From Streptomonospora mangrovi (GTDB taxonomy: Bacteria; Actinomycetota; Actinomycetes; Streptosporangiales; Streptosporangiaceae): a DNA stretch of 64,000 nt. The notes below the pieces were generated by a model. It was not told where the DNA came from. It saw only the letters and a list, made by a program, of their open reading frames with translations, and did not search any database. Of this stretch, positions 18,472-26,298 are shown piece by piece. The stretch spans positions 1-64,000 of the forward strand of contig NZ_JAJAQC010000032.1 of assembly GCF_027604915.1 (NCBI RefSeq). The letters run 5' to 3'. The position numbers and the translations under genes are program-made. Within the stretch, counting starts at the first letter, position 1. The number at the start of each line of letters is the position of its first letter.

Positions 18472-19458
18472 TTACTCGCCGCCCTGCGAGCCGGTCCGGC
18501 GGTCGCGGATACGGTCCGCGACGCGGGTCCAGTACGCGTTGGCGCTGGACGTGGCCTCGCTCCAGGAGCTGGGGAGCCGGTCGCGGACGCTCTGCACCGT
18601 CTCGCGCAGGCCCTCGGCGGTGAGGAGGGAGTCCGCGCGGTGGCGGCCGCCCTCGGTGGCGTAGTCGGTGGCCGCGCGGCGGCGGCCGAAGAGGAACGCC
18701 ACCAGCAGGGCCGGGACGATCGCCAGGGTGAGCAGCCCGGCGGCCATCGGCAGGTCGTCGCCCGCCAGCGCGATACCGGAGGTGTCGTTGGCCGCGGTCT
18801 CGGCCGTCAGGCCCTGGCCGGAACCGTCGCCGCCGTCGTCCTTGCCGGACGGCGCGGCCTGCTGCTGCTCGGAGTCCTCGCCCTTGCCGGTGCCGGAGCC
18901 CTCGTCGGCGGACTGCTCCGCGGACTCGTCCTTGGCGTCGTCCTTGGGCTGCTGCTTCTGGCCCTGGTCGCCCTCGGACTTCTTCTTGTCCTCGCCGCCG
19001 TCCTTCTTGGCGGAGGCGGGGACCGGCGAGACGGCGTCGTCGCAGACCTCGGAGCCGCTCATGGGCTGGGGAGCGCCCGGGGTACCGGCGCCGTCACCCC
19101 ACTCGGTGATGTAGTACTCGACGTCGATGTGGCCCTGGCCGCCCGTGACGGTGTAGGAGTCGTCGTTCCAGGACTCGCCGGTGAGCTTGGCGAACGTCTT
19201 GCCGTCGAGGTCGAGGAGGACGTTGCAGCCTTCGGCGGGGTCGCCCGGACCGCGGTCGCCGATGAAGAACTCTGCCTTCTTGCCGTTGTACTCGACGTAG
19301 CCCTCGGTGCCGAGCGGCCAGCTCGGGCTGGCCGCCAGGCCCTCCTGCATGGGCTCGCCCGAAGCGGGCGCACCGGTGTCGCCGTTGATGCCGGAGCCGT
19401 CGTCCCAGAAGTAGGAAGCCTTGACGTTGCCGTACTGGACAGGATTCTCAGAACTCAT
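18472..19458 (-). CDS. Membrane-anchored RlpA/expansin-like barrel protein
   Basis: The predicted product is 328 residues. Residues 1 to about 105 resemble a double-psi beta-barrel: KASYFWDDGSGINGDTG, GEPM, ASPSWPLGT and FIGDRGPGD, then DLDGKTFAKL. GDRGP and the following Asp match the RlpA/expansin core. Then comes a long Lys/Asp/Gln/Glu-rich disordered linker, one hydrophobic helix near 234-255 followed by GRRR, and a 70-residue cytoplasmic-type tail. No N-terminal signal peptide is visible, which is odd for a wall-directed fold. An in-frame TTG lies 12 bp upstream, and neither start has a clear ribosome site. The fold assignment is by motif only. Confidence 0.65.
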   Translation of the reverse strand: MSSENPVQYGNVKASYFWDDGSGINGDTGAPASGEPMQEGLAASPSWPLGTEGYVEYNGKKAEFFIGDRGPGDPAEGCNVLLDLDGKTFAKLTGESWNDDSYTVTGGQGHIDVEYYITEWGDGAGTPGAPQPMSGSEVCDDAVSPVPASAKKDGGEDKKKSEGDQGQKQQPKDDAKDESAEQSADEGSGTGKGEDSEQQQAAPSGKDDGGDGSGQGLTAETAANDTSGIALAGDDLPMAAGLLTLAIVPALLVAFLFGRRRAATDYATEGGRHRADSLLTAEGLRETVQSVRDRLPSSWSEATSSANAYWTRVADRIRDRRTGSQGGE

Positions 19459-19971
19459 CAAATGAACCAAAGTTTGGGTGCAGGGCCGAGCGAGACCGGG
19501 TACAGGCGTGGATCCCGTGCTCGGGGCATGCCGGATGGGCAGCCCGAATCCGGGCGGTTACCTGGTGGGGGCGCCCGCGTGGATCGCGGGGCGCTGCGGG
19601 GAGTCGGTCGCCGTTGGGAACGGAGTACCGGGCCGGCGTTGAGACCGCGCGGCCACCCGCTGGAGGTTGGGGGCCTCGTTCCCCGGTGCCGTGGAGCACC
19701 TGGGGCTCGGCATCGGTGTGGACCCGCAAGGTAATCCGCAGGTCACGAACCGATCACGAAGGACTCTAGCCCACGAAAAAGTCAAATGCCACGACTCAAA
19801 ACGTAAAACCGCAGATCAGGACCCTTGGGGCAGCATGGACACGCACCGAAACCCCCCGCACACACGGGTTTTCCGGGCTTTAAACATGCGAAATCGTGAC
19901 TCGTGCCACAGTGCTGAACAACGGGTCATCCGAGGGGGTGGGCGGCGCGTCGGCGGCCGACGCGCCGTGGC
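19459..19971 (-). other. Long leader or intergenic region upstream of barrel-protein gene
   Basis: These 513 nt separate the barrel-protein gene from kynU. The part nearest the gene is GC-rich and can form several short hairpins, for example GGTGC/GCACC and CCGTT/AACGG on the minus strand. The part at 19740-19900 is clearly AT-richer and likely contains the promoter. In actinomycetes, wall-enzyme genes often have structured leaders such as the c-di-AMP riboswitch. I could not match its conserved core here. Confidence 0.45.
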
Positions 19972-21207
19972 TCAGGTCACCTGGTGGCGGCGGGCAAAGG
20001 CCGGGTCACGCCACTCCCCGGTGCGCACCACCTCCGCTAGCGCGGCGGCTGCGTCGAAGACGTCGACATAGCGCAGGTAAAGCGGGGCGAAGCCGAACCG
20101 CATGATGTCGGGCGCGCGGAAATCGCCGACCACACCGCGCTTGATGAGCGCCTGGACGATCGCGTAGCCGTCGGGGTGGCGCAGCGACACCTGGCTGCCG
20201 CGCCGCGCGGCCTGGCGCGGGGTCACCGCGGCGAACCCGGCCCGCTCCGTCATGTCCAGGAAAAGCTCGGTCAGCGCCAGGCTCTTGGCGCGCAGCCGGC
20301 CCAGGTCCACCCGCGCCCACAGGTCCAGGGAGGACTCCAGGGCGGCGGCGGCGACCAGCGACTGCGATCCGCTGAGGAAGCGGCTCGCGCCCTCGGCGGG
20401 GACGTACTCGGCGGCGAAGTCGAACGGGCGGGCGTGGCCGTGCCAGCCGGTGAGGGGCTGGCGGGCGGCGGCCTGGTGGCGGTGGGCGACGTAGGTGAAC
20501 GCGGGGCCGCCCGGGCCGCCGTTGAGGTACTTGTAGGTGCAGCCCACGGCGAAGTCCGCGCCGGTGGCCGCAAGTTCCACCGGCACCGCGCCCACGCTGT
20601 GGCACAGGTCCCAGACCGTCAGCACGCCGTTGGCCCGGGCCAGGCGGTTGATCTGGGCCATGTCGCGCAGCACGCCGGTGCGGTAGTCGACGTGGCTGAG
20701 CACCACGGCCGCCACGTCGCCGGCCGCCAGCGCGGCGGCGAGCGCGGCCCGGTTGTCGGGGTCGACCCGGCGCTCCACCACGCCCATGAGTTCGGTCACG
20801 CCCTGGGTGACGTAGAGGTCGGTGGAGAAGTTGGCGGTCTCCCCCACCACCGCGCGGCGGCCGGGGTTCAGCCGCAGGGCCGCCACCAGCGTCTTGAACA
20901 GGTTGGCCGAGGTGCCGTCGCCGACCACCACCTCGTCGGGAGCCGCCCCCACCAGCGGGGCGAGCTTGGCGCCCAGCGTGCGGGGCTTGTCCCACCAGCC
21001 CGCCTCGTTCCAGCTCGCGATGAGCCCCTGGCCCCACTCGCGCTCCACCACCTCGGCGACGCGGCCGGGCGTGGCGGCGGGCAGCGCGCCCAGCGAGTTG
21101 CCGTCGAGGTAGATCACGTTGTCGGGCAGCGTGAACTCCGCGCGGAAGGCGGCCAGCGGGTCGGCGGCGTCGCGGCGGAGGCAGTCCTCGCGGGTGATGG
21201 GCGTCAT
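19972..21207 (-). CDS. kynU: Kynureninase
   Basis: This 411-residue PLP enzyme cleaves kynurenine to anthranilate and alanine. Diagnostic parts are YLDGNSLGALP, the GDGTSANLFK phosphate-binding turn, the VWDLCHSVGAVP cofactor Asp region, the PLP lysine in GCTYKYLNGGPG near residue 226, GWHGHARPFDF and FLSGSQS. Length and start (MTPITREDCL) are normal. Tryptophan 2,3-dioxygenase is encoded just upstream on the same strand, 256 nt away. The intermediate step, kynurenine formamidase, has no gene here. Confidence 0.96.
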   Translation of the reverse strand: MTPITREDCLRRDAADPLAAFRAEFTLPDNVIYLDGNSLGALPAATPGRVAEVVEREWGQGLIASWNEAGWWDKPRTLGAKLAPLVGAAPDEVVVGDGTSANLFKTLVAALRLNPGRRAVVGETANFSTDLYVTQGVTELMGVVERRVDPDNRAALAAALAAGDVAAVVLSHVDYRTGVLRDMAQINRLARANGVLTVWDLCHSVGAVPVELAATGADFAVGCTYKYLNGGPGGPAFTYVAHRHQAAARQPLTGWHGHARPFDFAAEYVPAEGASRFLSGSQSLVAAAALESSLDLWARVDLGRLRAKSLALTELFLDMTERAGFAAVTPRQAARRGSQVSLRHPDGYAIVQALIKRGVVGDFRAPDIMRFGFAPLYLRYVDVFDAAAALAEVVRTGEWRDPAFARRHQVT

Positions 21208-21463
21208 GTCGACAGGGCCTTCCTAGCCTCGGGCGGGCGCTCGGCGCGGTCGGTCGGGCGCACCGCCGCCCGCGCCCGGGGCGGGCGGGTGCGAGGCGCG
21301 CACAGGGTGCGGCCGGTGGCCAGTATCCCCGCGCGGCGGCGGTTCAGACCCGCCGACCCCCCGCCGGACGCGGCCGGGTCCGGCCGCCCGCCGCCGCAGA
21401 CGGCGGGGCAGGCGGCGGGGTGGGCGGCGGGGCGGGCGCGCGGGCCGGGCGCGGCGGGCGGTC

Positions 21464-22342
21464 TCACAGCGCGGTCCGCAGCGACCACAGCTCGGGGAAC
21501 ACGTCCTGAGCGGCGTTGCGCGCCAGCCAGTCCAGGCCGCTGGACCCGCCGGTGCCGGGCTTGGCCCCCATGGCGCGCTTGACCGCCATCAGGTGGCGGT
21601 GCCGCCAGCGGGTTACCCGCTCGGCGGTGTCCACCAGCGCCTCGGCCAGGCGCAGCAGCTCGTTGCCGGGGCGCTCGTCGGCGTAGACCCGCGCCCACGC
21701 CTTCTCCACGTCGGGGTGGGGCCGGTAGGGGCGGCGCCAGTCGCGCTCGGCGGACGCGGCGGGCACGCCCAGGCCGCGCCGGTGCAGCAGCCGCAGCGCG
21801 GCGTCGTAGAGGCCGGGCTCGGCGAGGGCGCGCTCCAGGTCGCGGTGCACCTCGGGCTGGGCGCGGAAGGGGCGGATCATGCCCGGCGACTTGTTGCCCA
21901 GCAGGAACTCCAGGTGCCGGTAGCTGGGCGACTGCACGCCCGAGGCCACGCCCAGGGAGTCGCGGAACCGGTCGAACTCGGCGGGGGTGAGGGTGCCCAG
22001 CAGCGCCCACGACTCCACCAGGACGTCCTGGGCGCCGGCTCCCCGGCGCAGGGCGGCGATCGCCGCCTCGGCGTCGTCGGCCTCCAGCGCGTCGCGCGCG
22101 GCGGTCCAGTGTTGGCGGACCAGGGTGAACAGCAGCTCCATCACCTGGGTGGCGATGATGAACGACAGCTCGGCGGGCTCGCCGGTGCGGGGCCGCTGGA
22201 GGTCGAGCAGGGTCTGGGTGCGCACGTAGTCGGCGTAGGCCGCGGCCTGGTCGGCGGCCTCCAGGGGGCACCCGCCGGCCGCCCCCGTCCCGCCGGCGCC
22301 GCCGCCGGCCGCGTCCTGGTCATGGGCTGCCGCCACCGCCAT
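21464..22342 (-). CDS. kynA: Tryptophan 2,3-dioxygenase
   Basis: This 292-residue haem enzyme opens the indole ring of L-tryptophan to give N-formylkynurenine. The start ATG follows GAGGGGG. Family segments are YADYVRTQTLLDLQRP, FIIATQVMELLF (with haem-side residues), SPSYRHLEFLLGNKSP (substrate Arg/Tyr) and TRWRHRHLMAVKRAMGAKPGTGGSSG (proximal His region). A short Ala/Gly-rich extension precedes the core. With kynU it forms a tryptophan-degrading unit feeding anthranilate. A divergent Lrp-type regulator starts 197 bp away. Confidence 0.96.
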   Translation of the reverse strand: MAVAAAHDQDAAGGGAGGTGAAGGCPLEAADQAAAYADYVRTQTLLDLQRPRTGEPAELSFIIATQVMELLFTLVRQHWTAARDALEADDAEAAIAALRRGAGAQDVLVESWALLGTLTPAEFDRFRDSLGVASGVQSPSYRHLEFLLGNKSPGMIRPFRAQPEVHRDLERALAEPGLYDAALRLLHRRGLGVPAASAERDWRRPYRPHPDVEKAWARVYADERPGNELLRLAEALVDTAERVTRWRHRHLMAVKRAMGAKPGTGGSSGLDWLARNAAQDVFPELWSLRTAL

Positions 22343-22539
22343 GATCCGATCCCCCTCGTGCCGTCGCCACCGGTCCGCAGTCGACCTCGCCGCGCGCCGC
22401 GCGTGGTGCCGGTGCGGCGGGAGTCCCCCAAGGATGCTCCCGCCGGTGCCCCGCGCTGAAGCGCGAACGCGAGCGCCTGACCGGGACGGACTTAGCATTC
22501 GTAAGTGATTTGGGACCATTCCCTACCGAACGGGAGACC

Positions 22540-22974
22540 ATGCTCGACAACGTGGACCGCCGCATCCTCGCCGAACTCCAGGGCGATGCCCGGCTGTCCT
22601 ACAACGAGCTGTCGCGGCGGGTGAACCTGTCCCCTCCGGCGGTGGCCGACCGGGTCCGCCGCCTCCAGGACCGGGGCGTGATCACCGGCTACCACGCCCA
22701 CGTGGACCCGGCCGCGGCCGGCCTCCCGGTAACGGCGCTGGTCCGCATGGAGTGCTTCGGCCCCCTGTGCCTCCTGCGCGACGAGGCCGCCATGTCCCGC
22801 CCGGAGATCCTGCAACTCCACCGGGTCACGGGCGACGCCTGCTGCGTCCTCCTCATCGCGGTGGCCTCCATGGCCCACTTCGAGCAGATCATCGACCAGT
22901 TGGCCGAACACGGCCGCCCGTCCAGCACCATGGTGCTGTCCAGCCCCTACCCCTGGCGCCCCGTCCGCCCCTGA
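22540..22974 (+). CDS. Lrp/AsnC family regulator divergent from kyn genes
   Basis: The 144-residue product has the N-terminal HTH (LDNVDRRILAELQGDARLSYNELSRRVNLSPPAVADRVRRLQDRG) and a RAM domain. The position and the family, whose ligands are usually amino acids, suggest it controls kynA-kynU in response to tryptophan or kynurenine. Compared with the regulator at 13767, the effector domain is less typical and contains a GDACCVLLIAVASM segment. The ATG is preceded by CGGGAG. Confidence 0.92.
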   Translation: MLDNVDRRILAELQGDARLSYNELSRRVNLSPPAVADRVRRLQDRGVITGYHAHVDPAAAGLPVTALVRMECFGPLCLLRDEAAMSRPEILQLHRVTGDACCVLLIAVASMAHFEQIIDQLAEHGRPSSTMVLSSPYPWRPVRP

Positions 22975-22996
22975 GCTTGCGGCGGCGAACCGGGGA

Positions 22997-23021
22997 CCGG
23001 GGCGGTCGGAGACCGCCCCGG
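22997..23021. terminator. 11-bp perfect hairpin between convergent genes
   Basis: CCGGGGCGGTC pairs exactly with GACCGCCCCGG across a GGA loop. It lies between the Lrp gene stop and the end of the ABC permease gene, and so probably ends both transcripts. Confidence 0.75.
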
Positions 23022-23069
23022 CCGTGGCCGGCGGACCGGGTGGTGGGACCGGAAACCGTTCCGGGCGGG

Positions 23070-23825
23070 TCAGACGGCCAGGCGGCGCATCATGCGGGTG
23101 CCCGCCGCCAGGGCGACGGCGGCGATCGCCACCGCCACGCCTGTTCCCGCCAGGACCGAGACGTCGGCGAAGTCGCCCGCGAACAGGGCGCGCTCGGCGT
23201 CGACCACGTGGCTGACCGGGTTGGCGCGAGAGAGCGCGTAGAGCCAGGCCGGGGCCAGGTCCATCGGCAGCATCACGCCCGACAGCAGGATGAGGGGCAT
23301 GATCATCGTCTGGAGGGCGGCGGCGAACATGCTCTCCTCCCGCAGGGTCATCGCCAGCAGGTAGGACAGCGTGCCCAGGCCCGTGCCCAGGACCATCAGC
23401 AGGACCAGCCCGGCCGCCGCGCCCGGCAGCGACACCTCCAGGCCGAAGGGCAGCACCGCCAGCAGGATGACCACCGACTGGACGAGCAGCACGGACACGT
23501 CGCGCAGGACGCGCCCCAGCAGCAGCGCCACCCGGCTGGCGGGGGTGGCCAGCATCCGCTCGTGGGCGCCGCTGCGGATCTCGGGCAGCAGGCCGAACCC
23601 GGCGAACGCCGTGCCGAACAGGCCGAGCATGGCGAGCACGCCCGGCACGAACCACTGGAGGGAGTTGTCGCCCATGGCGCCGGGCATCCCCGACAGCAGC
23701 GGGGCGAACAGCACCAGGTAGAGCACCGGCTGGAGCATGCTGAACCCCAGGCCGAAGACGGGCGCGTGGAGGGTGGGCCGGAGCTGGCGCAGGTAGACGA
23801 TCCAGGTGTCGCGGAGGAAGGACAT
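23070..23825 (-). CDS. ABC-2 type exporter permease (DrrB-like)
   Basis: This 251-residue membrane protein has six hydrophobic helices and the ABC-2 family segments GFGLLPEIRSGAHERMLATPASR and LSGVMLPMDLAPAWLYALSRANPVSHVVDAER, as in DrrB-type drug exporters. ATG at 23825 is chosen because it opens the transmembrane part. The reading frame stays open further upstream, but that part overlaps the ATPase gene and has no sense. It is the last gene of the padR-ATPase-permease set. The exported compound is unknown. Confidence 0.92.
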   Translation of the reverse strand: MSFLRDTWIVYLRQLRPTLHAPVFGLGFSMLQPVLYLVLFAPLLSGMPGAMGDNSLQWFVPGVLAMLGLFGTAFAGFGLLPEIRSGAHERMLATPASRVALLLGRVLRDVSVLLVQSVVILLAVLPFGLEVSLPGAAAGLVLLMVLGTGLGTLSYLLAMTLREESMFAAALQTMIMPLILLSGVMLPMDLAPAWLYALSRANPVSHVVDAERALFAGDFADVSVLAGTGVAVAIAAVALAAGTRMMRRLAV

Positions 23826-23875
23826 GGGGGTCGGCGTGCCTTTCGGGGTGTGCGGACTGAGGGCGGCGGCGGCGC

Positions 23876-24832
23876 TCACGCGGCGCTCTCGCGCAGGCTG
23901 CGCCCGGTGAGGGTGAGGAAGACGTCGTCCAGCGAGGGCCGCTGCACCTGGACCGTGCGGAGTTCGAGCCCGCGCGCGTCGGCCGCGCGCAAAATCTGCG
24001 GCAGGGCGCTCTCGCCCCGGTCCACGCGCAGCCGGACCGTGGTGCCGGTGGTGTCGAGGGAGTCGGCGGCGGCGAACGCGGCGACGGCCGCGGCCGCCTG
24101 GCGGGCGTCCTCCTCGCTGGCGGCCTCCAGGGTCACCAGGTCGCCGGCCACCTTGCCCTTGAGGTCGTCGGGGGTGCCGTCGGCGATCACCGCGCCGTGG
24201 TCGATGACCACCACCCGCTCGGCCATGGTGTCGGCCTCGTCCAGGTAGTGCGTGGTCAGGAAGATCGTGGTGCCGTAGTCCTCGCGCAGCCGGGCGATGT
24301 GGGTCCACAGGTTGGCGCGGCTGTGCGGGTCGAGCCCGGTGGAGGGCTCGTCCAAAAACAGCAGGTCGGGCCGGTGGATGAGCCCCATGGCGATGTCGAG
24401 GCGGCGCCGCTGCCCGCCGGAGAGCTGGGGGGTGTGGCGCTTCTCCAGCCCCTCCAGGTCCAGGTCGGCCATCAGCCGCGCGGCGCGGGTGCGCGCCTCG
24501 GCGCGGGTCAGCCCGTAGAGCCGCCCCTGGGTGACCAGTTCCTCGCCGAGGCGCTGGCCGTAGCCGGCGCCGTGGCCCTGGCCGACGTAGCCGATGCGGC
24601 GCCGCACGCCGTGGGGGTCGGCGACCACGTCGTGCCCGGCCACGGTGGCGGTGCCCGAGGTGGGCGCGAGCAGGGTGGTGAGCATGCGCAGGCTGGTGGA
24701 CTTGCCGGCGCCGTTGGGGCCGAGGAAGGCGACGATCTCGCCGGCCTCGACGTCGAGGGTCAGGCCGCGCACCGCCTCGACGGTGCCGGATTTCGTGGTG
24801 AAGCTGCGGGTGAGGTCGCGGGTGTGGATCAC
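23876..24832 (-). CDS. Drug-type ABC exporter ATPase (DrrA-like)
   Basis: The 318-residue ATPase has Walker A GPNGAGKST near 38-46, signature LSGGQRRR near 136, Walker B LLFLDEPSTGLDP and the H-loop TTHYLDEAD. The C-terminal portion after about 225 is the DrrA-type accessory domain ending in RPSLDDVFLTLTGRSLRE. It energises the permease encoded 50 bp downstream. Two copies of an AT-rich palindrome lie directly upstream, so the exporter pair is probably repressed by the PadR protein and released by its substrate. Confidence 0.95.
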   Translation of the reverse strand: MIHTRDLTRSFTTKSGTVEAVRGLTLDVEAGEIVAFLGPNGAGKSTSLRMLTTLLAPTSGTATVAGHDVVADPHGVRRRIGYVGQGHGAGYGQRLGEELVTQGRLYGLTRAEARTRAARLMADLDLEGLEKRHTPQLSGGQRRRLDIAMGLIHRPDLLFLDEPSTGLDPHSRANLWTHIARLREDYGTTIFLTTHYLDEADTMAERVVVIDHGAVIADGTPDDLKGKVAGDLVTLEAASEEDARQAAAAVAAFAAADSLDTTGTTVRLRVDRGESALPQILRAADARGLELRTVQVQRPSLDDVFLTLTGRSLRESAA

Positions 24833-24879
24833 AGTGCCCCCATGCGGCGGCCGCCGGGCGGCCCGGCGCCGCGCGTCCG

Positions 24880-24897
24880 GTAGTCAAATTTGATTAC
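24880..24897. promoter_or_regulatory. PadR-type operator, copy 1
   Basis: GTAGTCAAATTTGATTAC is palindromic except for one G/T position. It lies 48 bp before the ATPase start and is repeated exactly 48 bp away. The location in a padR-ABC transporter intergenic region makes it the probable site of that PadR protein. Confidence 0.7.
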
Positions 24898-24923
24898 TCG
24901 GCTGGAATCATCCCGCCCGAGAT

Positions 24924-24949
24924 CCGGGTAGTCAAATTTGATTACCCGG
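24924..24949. promoter_or_regulatory. PadR-type operator, copy 2 (extended palindrome)
   Basis: The same 18-bp sequence GTAGTCAAATTTGATTAC lies at 24928-24945 and is extended by CCGG arms to a 26-bp near-perfect palindrome. It covers the TAA stop codon of the padR gene at 24942-24944, so coding and operator sequence overlap. Centre-to-centre distance to copy 1 is 48 bp. Confidence 0.7.
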
Positions 24950-25577
24950 TCTCGCGACGCTCCCCGGGCACCCCGCCCGGCCCGCGCGGCGCGGCGGCCG
25001 GCTCGCCGAACGCCCGGCCGCCCTCGCCCGCCATGCTGTAGGCGCCGCCCTCCAGCCGCTCGATCAGCTCCCGGGTGAAGGCCTCGTTCGCCTCGGCCGC
25101 CACCACCCAGGACCGGAACAGCTCGTAGACGTGCGCCGGCTTGTATCCCATGACCTCGGTGCCCAGCAGGGACTCCGCCGTGCGCCGGGCCTTCTCCAGC
25201 CCCTCCAGGCGGAACCGCAGGAGCCCCAGCGCGCGGGAGCGCGGCAGCGCGGTCATGAACGTGATGGCCGCGCCGAAGTACTCCGGCTTGGCCTCGGCGT
25301 CGGACAGGGCCTCCTGGAGCAGCCGGAAGAACTCCTCCTCGCCGGCGGCGGTCACCTCGAACAGGGCGCGCTCGGGCCCCTCGCCGCTCTCCTCCACCCC
25401 CGCACTGCGCAGCATGCCGCCCTTGAGCAGTTGGCGCAGCGCGTGGTAGATCGAGCCGGGTTTGACGTTGGCCCAGGTGTCGGCGCCCCAGGACAGCAGC
25501 TCGCGCCGTACCTGGTAGCCGTGGGCGGGTCCGAACGACCGCACCATGCCCAGCACCAGCAGCCTCGTCGCCGACAT
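24942..25577 (-). CDS. PadR family transcriptional regulator
   Basis: The 211-residue protein has the PadR winged helix at its start (LLVLGMVRSFGPAHGYQVRRELLSWGADTWANVKPGSIYHALRQLLKGGML) and a Vir_C-like helical C-terminal domain, then a disordered Gly/Pro/Arg-rich tail. A GGAG sits before the ATG. It lies directly upstream of a DrrAB-type exporter on the same strand, the usual layout for drug-responsive PadR repressors. Its stop codon lies inside one of the two proposed operators. Confidence 0.93.
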   Translation of the reverse strand: MSATRLLVLGMVRSFGPAHGYQVRRELLSWGADTWANVKPGSIYHALRQLLKGGMLRSAGVEESGEGPERALFEVTAAGEEEFFRLLQEALSDAEAKPEYFGAAITFMTALPRSRALGLLRFRLEGLEKARRTAESLLGTEVMGYKPAHVYELFRSWVVAAEANEAFTRELIERLEGGAYSMAGEGGRAFGEPAAAPRGPGGVPGERRETG

Positions 25578-25803
25578 CTCGCGCTCCCGCTCTCCTCGGA
25601 CTCCCCCACCCGAGCCTAGGTCGGCGGGCGGCCCGGCAGCGCCGGGGGGAGGCCGCTTCGACCGGCCGCGCCGCCCGCGCACACCGTCACTTCACCCGTC
25701 TTGCCGGTTAAAAGATGCCTTACGCGCACGAACAGTGCGTGACGTCTTCTCACTCAGTGTGACATGGTTCGGCTAAGGCGACGCTTGGCAGTGGGGAGAC
25801 GAC

Positions 25804-26298
25804 ATGAAGGTCTGGGTGCTGGCCGGAATCACCGCGGGCGCGCTCGTGCCGGGCACCGCGCCCGCCTGGGCCGAGGCCCAGCAGATCGAGGTCTCCCCCG
25901 AGGCGGTGGCCCCAGGCCAGTCGATCACCCTGACCTCCGCCTGCGAGGGCGACGCCCGGCAACTGGAGTTCACCTCCGACGTGTTCCCCGGTACCGCCTC
26001 GGCCGAACTGGAGAACACCTTCGGCACCGTGCCCGTGGTGGTGGCTCCGGGCACCCCGCCGGGCGTCTACGCCGTGCACGCCGAGTGCGTGGGCGGTACC
26101 TCCACCGAGACCGCCCTGGGCAAGGTCACCGTCATCCGCGGCGCGCTCACGCCCACGCCCTCGGGCGCCCCCCAGACCGGCGGGGGCGGCGTCCCGGAGT
26201 CGGCGGGGCCGGCCCGCGCCATGGCCGCCGGGCTGCTGGCGGGCCTGGCGGGCGCCGCCCTGGCCCTGGGCCGGCGCGCCGCACGCCGTGGCCGGTGA
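25804..26298 (+). CDS. Secreted protein with sortase-type C-terminus
   Basis: The 164-residue product has a signal peptide (cleavage likely after AWA near 24), an Ig-like beta domain, and a C-terminal sorting-type end: APQTGGGG, a hydrophobic stretch and RRAARRGR. The site lacks the Leu-Pro of a canonical LPxTG, but the layout is that of a sortase substrate. The next gene is a class F-type sortase overlapping by 11 nt, so substrate and enzyme are probably co-expressed. The start ATG follows GGGGAGACGAC. Confidence 0.75.
   Translation: MKVWVLAGITAGALVPGTAPAWAEAQQIEVSPEAVAPGQSITLTSACEGDARQLEFTSDVFPGTASAELENTFGTVPVVVAPGTPPGVYAVHAECVGGTSTETALGKVTVIRGALTPTPSGAPQTGGGGVPESAGPARAMAAGLLAGLAGAALALGRRAARRGR

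Noticed and set aside
23070-24887. 605-codon minus-strand frame that would fuse an Arg/Ala-rich region to the ABC permease
   Set aside because: The N-terminal 350 codons are an out-of-frame reading of the ATPase gene. The permease has its own ATG at 23825.
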